A program made the position numbers and the translations under genes. From NCBI GenBank assembly GCA_002179805.1, contig NAVB01005127.1, positions 1 to 15,102 on the forward strand: a DNA stretch of 15,102 bases, in the 5' to 3' direction. This DNA is from Acanthamoeba lenticulata (Eukaryota; Discosea; Longamoebia; Acanthamoebidae). The first letter of the stretch is position 1. Every line of letters starts with the position of its first letter. The notes under the pieces were generated by a model. The model was not told the origin of the DNA and searched no databases. It saw only the letters and a list, made by a program, of their open reading frames with translations. Below are positions 1 through 8,304 of this stretch, one piece after another.

Positions 1-2
1 TG

Positions 3-989
3 CTGATGAACGAGCTGGAGAAGATCTACGCCGCCTTCCTCGGCGTCGAGCTCCAGCACCGCAACCTCCGCACCAAGTTTTTGTCGACGCTCGGCAAGGC
101 CGTGAGCGAGTGGAGCTATTACGTTCCGCGGGACGAGCGCTTCGACGTCTGGTCGCGCGCCGTCGGCCTCCGGGCGGCCCACCTGGCCGCCCAGCGTCGG
201 CCGCCGCGAGTTCCCGGTGGCCCGGCGGCCCTGTCCGCTCTGTTGGACCGCTACGCGGCCTTGGCGGCCGACGCGGCCGCGGACTCGGCGGTGGCTGCCG
301 ACGGCGGCGGCGACGGTGACGGCGGCGGCGGGCCTGCTGCTGAGGGCCGCGGCCAGCTGTCCAACCTGTTTGCCCATCTGGCCGCGGCCAACGTGGGCAA
401 CGCCACCGAACGGACCACCACGGACGCCGACCCGGCGGCGGCCCCGCCCACGCCGTCGTCCAAGGCGGCGTCGCCGCCGTCGCTCTCGTCGTCGTCCTCG
501 TCGGCCTCGCTGGGCAACTCGGACGAGGGCGTGAGCTCGCTCCTGAGCAGCTTCAATCTGCCCAATTTCCCGTCGTATGTGCACAAGAAGCCGTTCCAGC
601 GACGGCGCGGCTCCCACACGGTGCCGGGCGCCTCATTGGCCGCGCTGGCCTATCAGCACATGCAACAGCAACAACAGCAGCAGCAACAGCATCACATCTC
701 CGAGGTCATCATCGAGGAGGTCGCCAGCAGTGATGAGGAGGACGAAGGTGCGCCTCAAGCGGAGCCCGTCAACACCAGCAGCGCGAGCATCAGGCAGCAG
801 CCGGCCACGGTGGAGGAGATAGAAGATGAAGAAGAGGATGATGGGGATGCTCGAACGTCGCCGCGGTCCGAAAACAGGAAGACGCGAGAAGAGGAAACGG
901 CGGACAACTCCGATGGTGCTGATGCGGAGCCCTCGCCAGGCGAACTGGTGATCGATCTCAACGAGGGCGATGACAGTAAGCTCTCCTAG
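3..989 (+). CDS. C-terminal part of unrecognised low-complexity protein
   Basis: One reading frame is open from the left edge to a TAG at 987-989. The first in-window ATG is at position 6, but the frame is open before it, so the true start probably lies upstream and the gene is partial. The first 60 or so residues look folded and helical (a stretch beginning NELEKIYAAFLGVELQHRNL, then DERFDVW). After that the protein is low complexity: an Ala/Gly/Asp-rich stretch, a Ser run near residues 160-170, a run of nine Gln at 663-689 followed by two His, and an acidic Glu/Asp-rich tail. GC-rich third positions fit the real genes nearby. I do not recognise the family and assign no function. The disordered acidic tail suggests a regulatory or scaffold protein, but that is only inference. 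No AATAAA signal follows the stop, and its last base pairs overlap the terminal codon of the opposite-strand ankyrin fragment. Confidence 0.7.
   Translation: MMNELEKIYAAFLGVELQHRNLRTKFLSTLGKAVSEWSYYVPRDERFDVWSRAVGLRAAHLAAQRRPPRVPGGPAALSALLDRYAALAADAAADSAVAADGGGDGDGGGGPAAEGRGQLSNLFAHLAAANVGNATERTTTDADPAAAPPTPSSKAASPPSLSSSSSSASLGNSDEGVSSLLSSFNLPNFPSYVHKKPFQRRRGSHTVPGASLAALAYQHMQQQQQQQQQHHISEVIIEEVASSDEEDEGAPQAEPVNTSSASIRQQPATVEEIEDEEEDDGDARTSPRSENRKTREEETADNSDGADAEPSPGELVIDLNEGDDSKLS
663..689 (+). repeat. CAA/CAG run encoding nine glutamines
   Basis: An uninterrupted run of nine CAA or CAG codons lies inside the first gene. The mix of codons makes it less prone to slippage than a pure CAG tract. 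Short Gln runs are common in amoebozoan proteins. Confidence 0.9.
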
Positions 990-1072
990 ACCGCCCTGTT
1001 CATGTAAAATGCTTCAACAAAACAAAGATTGTTTGCCAATTTGCTATTGCATGTCGGCCTCCCAGCTGCATC

Positions 1073-1401
1073 ACTGCAGCCGTTGGCACGCAACCACTGA
1101 AGCACGGCCAGGTGGCCTCCTCTGGCCGCACTAACGCAGGTGGTCTCGTCCCACGGGCAGCCGCTGGGCGTGCCCACTGGAGCGTCGCCAGATGGCCTTC
1201 CTCGGCCGCATGGTGGCAGGTCCACTCGTCCCACGGGCAGCCATTGGTGCGCGCCCACTGGAGCACGGCCAAGTGGCCGCCCTCAACCGCCATAGAACAA
1301 GTCCCCTCGTCCCACGGGCAGCCGTACTGTCGCGCGCACTGAAGCACAGCCAGATGGCCTCCCCAGGCCGCTGAAGACTTCACAAACAATTCCCCAGCGC
1401 T
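1073..1401 (-). pseudogene. Ankyrin-repeat fragment (GCPWDE type), frameshifted
   Basis: Read on the minus strand, four consecutive units of about 27 residues follow the pattern GGHLAVLQWAR-NGCPWDE-TC. This is the ankyrin variant found in large families in Acanthamoeba and in giant viruses of amoebae. Units one and two and the start of unit three share one frame. At about 1161-1171 unit three is one base shorter than unit two at the equivalent place, and the pattern resumes in another frame (SGCPWDETTC, then GGHLAVLQWLRANGC). The upstream end has no ATG: the frame is closed by a TAA a few codons before the first unit, so the fragment lacks a start. Downstream the second frame runs on without repeats to a stop at 986-988. 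A broken fragment fits better than a working gene, but an unseen upstream exon plus a sequencing error cannot be excluded. Ankyrin units bind proteins; no partner can be inferred. Confidence 0.72.
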
Positions 1402-1722
1402 GGCCAGCCGTTAGCGACTATGGGCCCAACTGGGTCAACGTGCTAGCGCGGTGCATCAAGCACAGGCAATGTTCCTACACTTGCATTCCAATGGTACATG
1501 TTGCAGAGGCTCCGGTTGGTGATAAAAACGCACCAAGCCCAATCAGCAGCAAAGGAAAAGCACCAAAGGGGCCAATTGTTTTGATATATGCTGCACTGAA
1601 ATCGGCGCTACACCGATTTGTTTGATAAAAAGCTTCAACTTGCATGCAAGCCGATGGGTACTTCCTACCAGCCTCTTAACCTGGAGTTTTTGCTCATGTC
1701 TGCCCAGTACACAAGCTTCACG
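1402..1722. other. Intergenic stretch, no gene seen
   Basis: Only short overlapping frames without recognisable motifs occur here, with lower GC than the neighbouring exons. A 7-bp perfect inverted repeat with a 7-nt loop (1599-1605 and 1613-1619) is present but unremarkable. The stretch should contain the 5' flank of the dehydrogenase gene on the right. Confidence 0.6.
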
Positions 1723-2538
1723 ATGTCGCAACACAAGCAGCACCAAGACCAGAACGAGGGAAAGTGTGGCTCATCACAGGCTGTTCTTCCCGGATTGGCA
1801 AGGAGCTTGCCCTTGCCGCCCTGAAGCGCGGCGACAAGGTCATTGCCACGGCCCGCTCCGGTTCCAAGCTCGCCGATCTGGCCGGAGCTCATCCACTCGA
1901 ACTCGACGTCACTTGGCCACTCAGCCAGCTCGAATCCCTCGCCCAGCGCGCTGTGTCGGTCTATGGCAGAGTGGACGTGCTGGTGAACAACGCCGGATAT
2001 GTCCTTGAGGGCGCCATCGAAGCGGCAAGCTCGGAGGAGAGGCCCAGTACAACACCAACGTTTTTGGCCTCCTCAACGTCACCCGCGCCTTCTTGCCGCA
2101 CATGCCCGAGCGCCGATCTGGCGTAATCGCCCTCGTTAGCAGTGGCGGAGGCTGGAAGGGCTTCTCAGGCGTCGGGCTCTATTGCTCCACCAAGTTCGCC
2201 TTGGAAGGCATTGCGGAGGCGCTTCGAGGCGAAGTGGCCCCGCTGGGCATCACGGTCAGCGTGATCGCGCCTGGCGTATTCCGTACAGCACTCCTTCAGC
2301 AAGAGACCAACTTGATCGCTGCCCAGAAACACATCGCCGACTACGACGAGACGCCATCGGAGACTTTCACAAGTCCTTCCACGGCAAGCAACAAGGCGAT
2401 CCGGCCAAGGCTGCCCAGCGCATCGTCGACGTGCTCACGCTGACCGCCGGACGCACCGAGATCCCTCCTCGGCTGGCCCTGGGTCGGGACTGCTACGACA
2501 TCATCAAGTCCAAGTGCGAGTCGTCTTGCGCTGATTGA
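1723..2538 (+). pseudogene. Short-chain dehydrogenase/reductase with three frame breaks
   Basis: The translation is plainly a classical SDR (NAD(P)-dependent oxidoreductase) of about 270 residues. It has an N-terminal Rossmann strand (KVWLITGCSSRIGKE), an NNAG motif near residue 85, a catalytic Ser in ALVSS and a YxxxK pair in YCSTK, followed by a C-terminal GDPAKAAQRIVD stretch as in related oxidoreductases. No single frame carries it. The likely ATG at 1723 is out of frame with the Rossmann segment (break near 1762). Frames change again near 2040, between the NNAG half and the AQYNTNVFGLLNVTRAFLP half, and near 2351. Each break corresponds to one missing base. The glycine motif TGxxxGxG reads TGCSSRIG, so the middle Gly is Arg, which should harm cofactor binding. 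The sequence between breaks is well conserved and an AATAAA follows at 2610. Either a recent pseudogene or a gene hit by assembly errors; the substrate is unknown. Confidence 0.8.
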
Positions 2539-2609
2539 GGAGTGGAAGGACATCACCTGTAGCACCGATTTCGATGAAGGTGCGCAGTCAAAATGAACCA
2601 GCGATCACA

Positions 2610-2615
2610 AATAAA
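2610..2615 (+). terminator. AATAAA polyadenylation signal after the dehydrogenase
   Basis: A canonical AATAAA lies 72 nt after the TGA of the dehydrogenase frame and before the next gene. It is consistent with that locus having been transcribed. Confidence 0.5.
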
Positions 2616-2741
2616 ATGAAACAATATGGAAAGAGAGTTGGAGAAAGCTTGCCCCATCCGATTGGGTGGTGTCAGTCCACTACAGTATGTCGCCCCCTTG
2701 CACGCCACATGCATCTGCGTCTAAACAAACAAAACAACAAG

Positions 2742-4003
2742 ATGAAAAGCTGTTGTTCGCTGCTCGTGGTCTGCCTACTGGCTCTCGTAAGCGCAGTTGC
2801 CGCTTCTGTGCTCCCGTTGCCGCAGGCCCCAACCCATTACGACCTGCGCAAGGCCTACCCCCACTGCATTCCGCCTGTGCAAGATAGCAACGCCTGGTAA
2901 CACACTTTGATTTGCACAAAGGCTCACTGCACGCTTACAAGATATACTTTTCTTTAATCTTGTGCAGTGAGGAGGAAGGCCTTCTCGAGGGCCTGTTCGG
3001 CATGGGCGTGGCTGCTTGCATGGCGGTATAGATTTTCGCCCTTCCCTCCCCTTCCCTCCCATTTCATTCTTTTTTCGCTTGGTTGTTGAAGGCACTGTGG
3101 GCGAGGGGCGGCTACAGAATGGCTCGTACGTGCAGTTGTCCAAGTCCTACCCTCAAGCATGCTGCTCGAGCTGCGGCGGCTGTGGCGGTGCCGACATGTC
3201 CGCCATTTTCAGCTGGCTCCAGTTCAACGGCTCGGTCAACACGTCGTGCCTGCCCAGGTGCGTGAGGCGCTGCAACCCTTGCAAGAAACCTCTGCAACTC
3301 ACAACAACAACTACTACTACAACGCCCCTTTGCCGCGGTGCTGCTGTGCAGTCCCGTCAAGACATGCCCGGCTCGCTGCGCTGACGGCAGCCCGCTGAAG
3401 CCCCTGCGCGCCCGTTTCAACAAGGTCAAGGGCGTGGCCGCCATCCAGCACACCCTCTCGACCGTGCGTCTCTCCTCTTCGTCGAGCTCCTTCACTTTGT
3501 CTCGTTTGTTTGTTTCTGATGAGAAGCGCTCCTTGTTGTCCGCCAGGTGGGCCCGGTGATGGCCTACATCGATGGCATCCCGCTGGAGACCTACACCTCG
3601 GGTAGCGCCTTCACAAGGCGGGGGTAGGGAGGGGTTGCAGAAGACTCACTTTGACGTGGCCGCCTATCAGGCATTCTGAAGTGCGAGAACATTTCGCCGC
3701 AGCTCAACCATGTGGTGTCCATCATCGGCTGGGGTCTGGAGGGCGGCGTCCCGTACTGGATCGGCATCAACAGGTTCCCTTTCCCTTTGCACGAGGCCCA
3801 GACGGTGTGTTGACTTACTGTCTTGGTGGTGCAGTTGGGGACCTGACTGGGGCGAGGACGGCTACTTCCGCATCGAGAGGGGCATTAACGCCGTACGTTT
3901 GCACCTCCCAGGAACAAGGCAGCTGAAACTTACCAAACTTGGTGGCGCTTTCCTCTAGTGCGGCATCGAAATCGTCAACCTGGCGGTGCAGTTGCTCGAC
4001 TGA
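2742..4003 (+). CDS. Papain-family (C1A) cysteine protease homologue, catalytic Cys apparently lost
   Basis: Proposed exons: 2742-2896, 2968-3025, 3092-3257, 3352-3463, 3547-3601, 3671-3773, 3835-3892, 3959-4003, all with GT-AG introns; about 250 residues. A signal peptide (MKSCCSLLVVCLLALVSAVA) is followed directly by YDLRKAYPHCIPPVQDSNAC, the start of a mature C1A domain, with almost no propeptide. The Cys-rich CCSSCGGCGG segment, HVVSIIGWG (catalytic His) and NSWG (catalytic Asn) are all present. Where the family has CGSCWAF, this protein reads CEEEGLL, so the nucleophile position is Glu while the later Cys still aligns without gaps. All splice phases agree except exon 2 to exon 3, which is one base short. 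An in-phase alternative acceptor for exon 2 exists (after 2979) but gives a non-helical, unlike-family peptide. The protein would be secreted or lysosomal. It may be a pseudoenzyme, a pseudogene, or a gene with a sequence error. The family call is firm; activity is doubtful. Confidence 0.85.
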
Positions 4004-4205
4004 GGCTCTGTAGTGAGCACTTGCCTGGCCACGCTCATCTTGAAGCGAGCGCACCTGAGAAGCTGCAAGAAAAAACGGTTTGCCTGCGGTTGAGAAAACA
4101 GAGGAAAAGCAAAAGATTGTGCACGTGGCGAGGCAAGCTAGATTCGAACAAAGAGTGCACTTCTTGGGTCTTGCTCTTGGAGAGCACCAATTGATGCACA
4201 ACGAG
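3934..4205 (-). other. Possible antisense exon pair encoding coiled coil
   Basis: On the minus strand, 4205-4125 and 4054-3934 look like two internal exons. The first is preceded by a pyrimidine-rich stretch with CTAAT and ends in AG; it encodes LVVHQLVLSKSKTQEVHSLF and seven more residues in phase 0. A 70-nt GT-AG intron follows. The second encodes 40 residues including QDERGQASAHYRASVEQLHR and VDDFDAALEES, and is followed by a perfect GTAAGT donor. Both peptides are strongly helical with heptad-like spacing. No start codon or terminal exon was found, and the second exon lies opposite the last protease exon, so chance cannot be excluded. I do not recognise the family. Confidence 0.3.
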
Positions 4206-4284
4206 CTGAATTAGTGAAGGAAGGGGTGATTAGAATCGTTAGATTTGGTCCAAATTTTTGTTCACACGACTACACACAGCCGAA

Positions 4285-7200
4285 ATGCAAGCGAGTGGAA
4301 GTAGCACGCCAACGCGAGGGGGAGGTCCTGGAGCGAGCACGAGCAGCACCCCCTCGCGAGGGGCTACCGCGACTCTACCAGCAGGCAGCCCCCTGCCGAC
4401 AGGATCGGGCAGCTTTGCGCTGCATCGGCGCACTACGGACGAGCGCGGGGCTTCACCAACAAGATTGCCCCTCAAAGAGAAATTCGTGGACATCTATGAG
4501 GCCTTTTTCTTGGTACATCTTGACCCTCTTTGTCCTCTTGTGTGCGCACACGACCAATGGTCTTTTCCATGTCACTACGCGCGCAGGGCCATAACCCAGC
4601 ACGCGACAACCCGCACTTCTGGGACGAGCTGCTCTTGCTCAAGGTGAACGTGAGCTTCCTCGAGACCTGCATCAAGAACACCTCCGAGGAGCAACTGCTG
4701 GCCCTGAAGGTCCGTGTGTGCCTCTTGTTCTCCGTGCGTCATGACCGCGCTGACTCCCTCCCCCCCCAATCACGCGGTCCCCGAACAGAGCAACATGAGC
4801 CTCATCTTTGAAAACTGCGTCCGAATGCTGCACGACGACACTCGGATCAGAGTCCTCCACGCTCTTCAGGTGCGTGACGGTCTTAGTATCATTCATGAAT
4901 GAAGTGGGCTCAATAATGGGGCACCTGATGGACATGTTGTCGACCAAACGAAACATGGCAGACATTGCAAGTCATGCTGCGCTGCCTCTTCCAGAAGAAG
5001 TTCACCAATTTTGGGTTCGACATCATCAACCTTCTCTCTGGCGTTGATCGCGCCGATGAGCTTTTCCAGGTCAGTCAGTCAGCTCCACCTTCTTCTTCTT
5101 CATCATCTCGTTTGGTCATGTCTTCTGACAACAAACGGGGGCAAACCAACAGGACCTGATCCAAACGGTGTGCGAGCTGATGGCCGAGGAGAACGCGCAC
5201 CAGGCCATGCGCACGCTGGCGCTCAACCTGCTGCTATCCATCGCCACAGCGGCGGTCAACATCCACCAGAACACGCTCATCGAGTACTTTATGCTCAACT
5301 ACGAGACCGTGTTTGACTCGCTCCTGCAGCTGCTCGTCAGCGAGCGCATGGGCTACTACTCCTTCAACGCCGTCTTCCTCCTCGTCACCCTCGTCAACTA
5401 CCGGTACTTTCCTTTTTTCTCGATATTTTTTGAAAAACAATAGTAAATTTATATTTATATTTTCAAGTTTAATAAGCAATGGATATGAGATAATAACATG
5501 CAATGATATATTTGTCCACCAGCAAATACGAATCAAAGAACCCCTACATGCGACTGCTGGGCGAGTTGAAGGACCGGAAGGCGCTCGAGGCCTTTGACGA
5601 CGTCATCGCTTCGGTATGCGAGGAATGTAACGCGCACTACGCCGCGGCCCTGGGCGTGCGGAGCCCCGGGTGGCTGGGCTACATCGCCGACATGTGGTCC
5701 TCGAAGCCCACCAACGGGTCCTATGGCGGCAGCCCCAACACCACAGGCGCCGTCCTCCTGGCCTTCTACGAGCTGGTCTACCTCAACCGACAGGCCTTTG
5801 TCACCAGCCTCTTGGCCAACGCCTGTACCTATACAACACACACGCCCTCCACCTTTTGTTTGAAGCCGCGTGCCAATCCTCACGCTCTTGGGCCCCATTG
5901 CGGAACCTACGCGCGCGCAGCCAAACAGGCAGCGACGGCCAAAGGCAGCCAAGCGACCAAGCGAGAGGGCGCGACGGAGGAGGTCCCCGCGCTCCCGCTC
6001 ACCCTCAAGCATTTCATCATCTTCTGCTCCTACATCTTCCAGGACATGAAGGTGCGACATCAGCCGGGCAAAAGAGGATGTGAAAGCAAATATGTCAGGT
6101 ATTCCTTCCTTTTTTCTTTCATTGTTCTCACATGCGCGGACGGTGTGGCAGGACCTGCGGTCGATGTACTACGCCAAGCTGTCGCTGATCACGCTCTGCT
6201 GCCTGTTCGAGGACGACACCATCAACGAGATGCTGCACAGCGACCAGCTCCTCTGCGTCATTCCCTTCTACCAGGTAGGGCCGCCCCATGTTGTGTAGTC
6301 TGCTCTGCTGCTCGCTTGTGCTGCGACTGACGCCGCGGCGTTCTGTTCGTTCGGTTGCATATGGAGCAGCAGAAGAAGGCGACGCCCGAGTCGCTCAAGG
6401 AACGGCCGGTCCTGGCGACTGTGCTCGACGTGCTGCTCATCTTCCTGCGCCAAAACCTCAAGAAGAAGCTCCCCACCGACCTCTACTGGTATGTACATTT
6501 AAACTTTTATTTTATTTTAATCTTGCTATTGTGTAAATCGAGGTCGAGGCACGTGTTGACTCGTGTGTCGTTGCAGTAAATGCCTGGAAGCCATCCGACG
6601 AGTCTTGGTCTACGAGAAGAAGAAGGAGGTGCGATTCAACTACCGGTGGAAGGAGCTGTGGTCGACGCTCTTCACGATCATGCGCTTCATCTCCGCGCCC
6701 GAGTACTTTGAAAAGCCCGAGACGCTGGCTCTCGCCGGCGAGGTGCGCCCGCGTTCCGCCTTCCCCGTCTCTCTCTTTCTCACTTTCTCTCTCGCGCGGT
6801 CCTGGTGATTAATCGCTTTTGTTGCGTTTGCTGCGATCGCAGATCACGAACGTGTTCAACCTGTTCATCACCTACGGCGACCTGTTCCTGCCGCAGCCGT
6901 CCGACTACGACGACCTCTACTACGAGCTCATCCGCGACGCCAAGGCCATTGAGACCTTTTACTACTATGGTACAGCCGACCGCCTCCTGCAGCACAACAT
7001 ACGACACGACACGTGCGCGTGTGTCGTGCGGTCGCAACTCACGCACACGCACACACAGTGGACCGATACGACCAGAGCGGGACGCAGGTGCAGAACCTGG
7101 AGAACATGAACACGATCATCCGGCACTTCACCTCCAAGATCGACCAGTGGGAGGCCGCCAACGCGCAGAACTTCATCTCGACGCCCGCCCAGGTGATGGA

Positions 7201-7601
7201 GCTGATCCGGACCAACTACGAGACCCTGAAGCTCACGCTGCAGGACGACCTCGACACCTACGACCTCTACCTCGAGAACCCCCGCGAGGTGCGGCTTCGG
7301 CCACAAACAAACGATCCTCATCGTCCTCCTCTTCATCTTCACCAACAATGTGGTTGTTGTCGCTGGTGTTGTTGTCGTGCAGGTGCCGTTCTTCCGGCAG
7401 CTGATCCGGATGATCGTGGTGGACTACCGGGGCGTGGTCGATCTCTCCATCACGCCCCTGCCGCCCCCGGAGGAGTTGGCCGTGGCCTCTTCGCTCCGAC
7501 GCACCTCGCCCTCCCCTTCGATTTCTTCTTCTTCTTCTTTGTCTTCCTCTTCTTCCTCCGTTGCTGTGTCGAGCCACAGCAGCAGCAGCACGAGTCCATG
7601 A
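4285..7601 (+). CDS. ARMH3: ARMH3 (C10orf76/UPF0668) orthologue, PI4K-beta pathway ARM protein
   Basis: Proposed exons: 4285-4512, 4587-4709, 4789-4869, 4962-5069, 5153-5403, 5523-5824, 5921-6051, 6152-6274, 6370-6488, 6577-6742, 6843-6969, 7059-7288, 7383-7601. All introns are GT-AG with matching phases, giving about 735 residues; human ARMH3 has 689. Family stretches appear in order: [14 protein letters not shown] (about 62-75), [16 protein letters not shown] (about 87), GFDIINLL (about 162), [18 protein letters not shown] across an exon junction, then [20 protein letters not shown] and DLYYELIR (about 547-575), and [18 protein letters not shown] near the end. In animals ARMH3 is a helical armadillo-like protein that binds PI4K-beta at the Golgi and supports PI4P production; that role is inferred here. 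Specific features are a Gly/Ser/Thr-rich N-terminal extension of about 60 residues and a poly-Ser tail. The 5825-5920 segment is read as an intron, but it has no stop and could be retained. Confidence 0.93.
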
Positions 7602-7603
7602 GA

Positions 7604-7609
7604 AATAAA
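7604..7609 (+). terminator. AATAAA polyadenylation signal after ARMH3
   Basis: AATAAA begins three bases after the final base of the ARMH3 stop codon. If used, it gives a 3' UTR of only a few tens of bases, consistent with a compact genome. Confidence 0.6.
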
Positions 7610-7712
7610 GCCAGCTCGTATGAGAAATCAAGAAAATGAGGAGAGAAAAAGGCAAAAGATTTGCGGCTTGGTGATGAGAGTGACTCTATGCGACAAGGCA
7701 GTTCCACTTTCA

Positions 7713-7732
7713 TGTGTGTGTGTGTGTGTGTG
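7713..7732. repeat. TG dinucleotide microsatellite, 10 units
   Basis: Ten uninterrupted TG units lie in the gene-free stretch after ARMH3. This is a simple repeat that may vary in length between strains. Confidence 0.9.
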
Positions 7733-7743
7733 GAGTATGTGCA

Positions 7744-7774
7744 TGCATAACACTGCGTGAAATTGCATAACACT
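7744..7774. repeat. Two direct copies of an 11-bp motif, 20 bp apart
   Basis: TGCATAACACT occurs at 7744-7754 and again at 7764-7774. The start-to-start distance is 20 bp, about two helical turns. There are no further copies nearby. It could be a pair of protein-binding sites or a small duplication. Confidence 0.5.
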
Positions 7775-8304
7775 TTTCGCTCAGTTGGAACGCACATTGG
7801 AGCTTAAACACGATCACAATCTGTAAATGTAATTGGGAGTTGGTGATACTGCTGCCAAGGCACCCAAACGAGTAGGGGGCCAAGGCGGCCTCCTCCCCGA
7901 AAGCTCAGGGGTTGGCTCAGTAAACTCGAGCCCTTGTTGCGATGCGCCTCCAAAAGGAGGGCTCCCTGGGCTGGTGGCATGGCAGAGGCCAAGCGGCTGT
8001 TTGCGGCAGCTGGGATCCCAGTTCTGGCGGAGGGCGTGCGCCAAGACACCGGCCACCATCAGCTGCCCACCACCATCTGCGCCAAGGTCCAACCAACAAG
8101 CTCGGTCCACTCTGTTTGTGACCCAGACACAACGAAGCTGAGAGACAGCTTCAGCGGTCAAGAAGAACCTGCCAGCACCGCCTTCCTTTCTGCACGGACC
8201 GTTTCAGCAACCACAAGCCCTCTACCACACACGCTGTACAGCATTCACAGAACAGCTGCTCGTGTCGCAGCTCAAGTAACGTGCATAGAAGGAGGCGTGC
8301 GGCG

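Larger units (their letters stand above)
7610..8304. other. About 0.7 kb with no gene seen
   Basis: Several short open frames occur on both strands, but none shows a recognisable motif, and none has flanking splice sites that extend it. The stretch holds a TG dinucleotide run (7713-7732) and an 11-bp direct repeat TGCATAACACT at 7744-7754 and 7764-7774, spaced exactly 20 bp apart. It separates the ARMH3 polyadenylation site from the RasGEF gene and should contain the RasGEF promoter. Confidence 0.6.

Noticed and set aside
251..619. A 122-residue minus-strand frame in the first gene
   Set aside because: It is the complement of Ala/Ser/Gly repeats in a GC-rich coding sequence and has no recognisable domain.
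1599..1619. A 7-bp inverted repeat with a 7-nt loop
   Set aside because: It is too short to stand out in a window of this size, with no T tract or gene end beside it.
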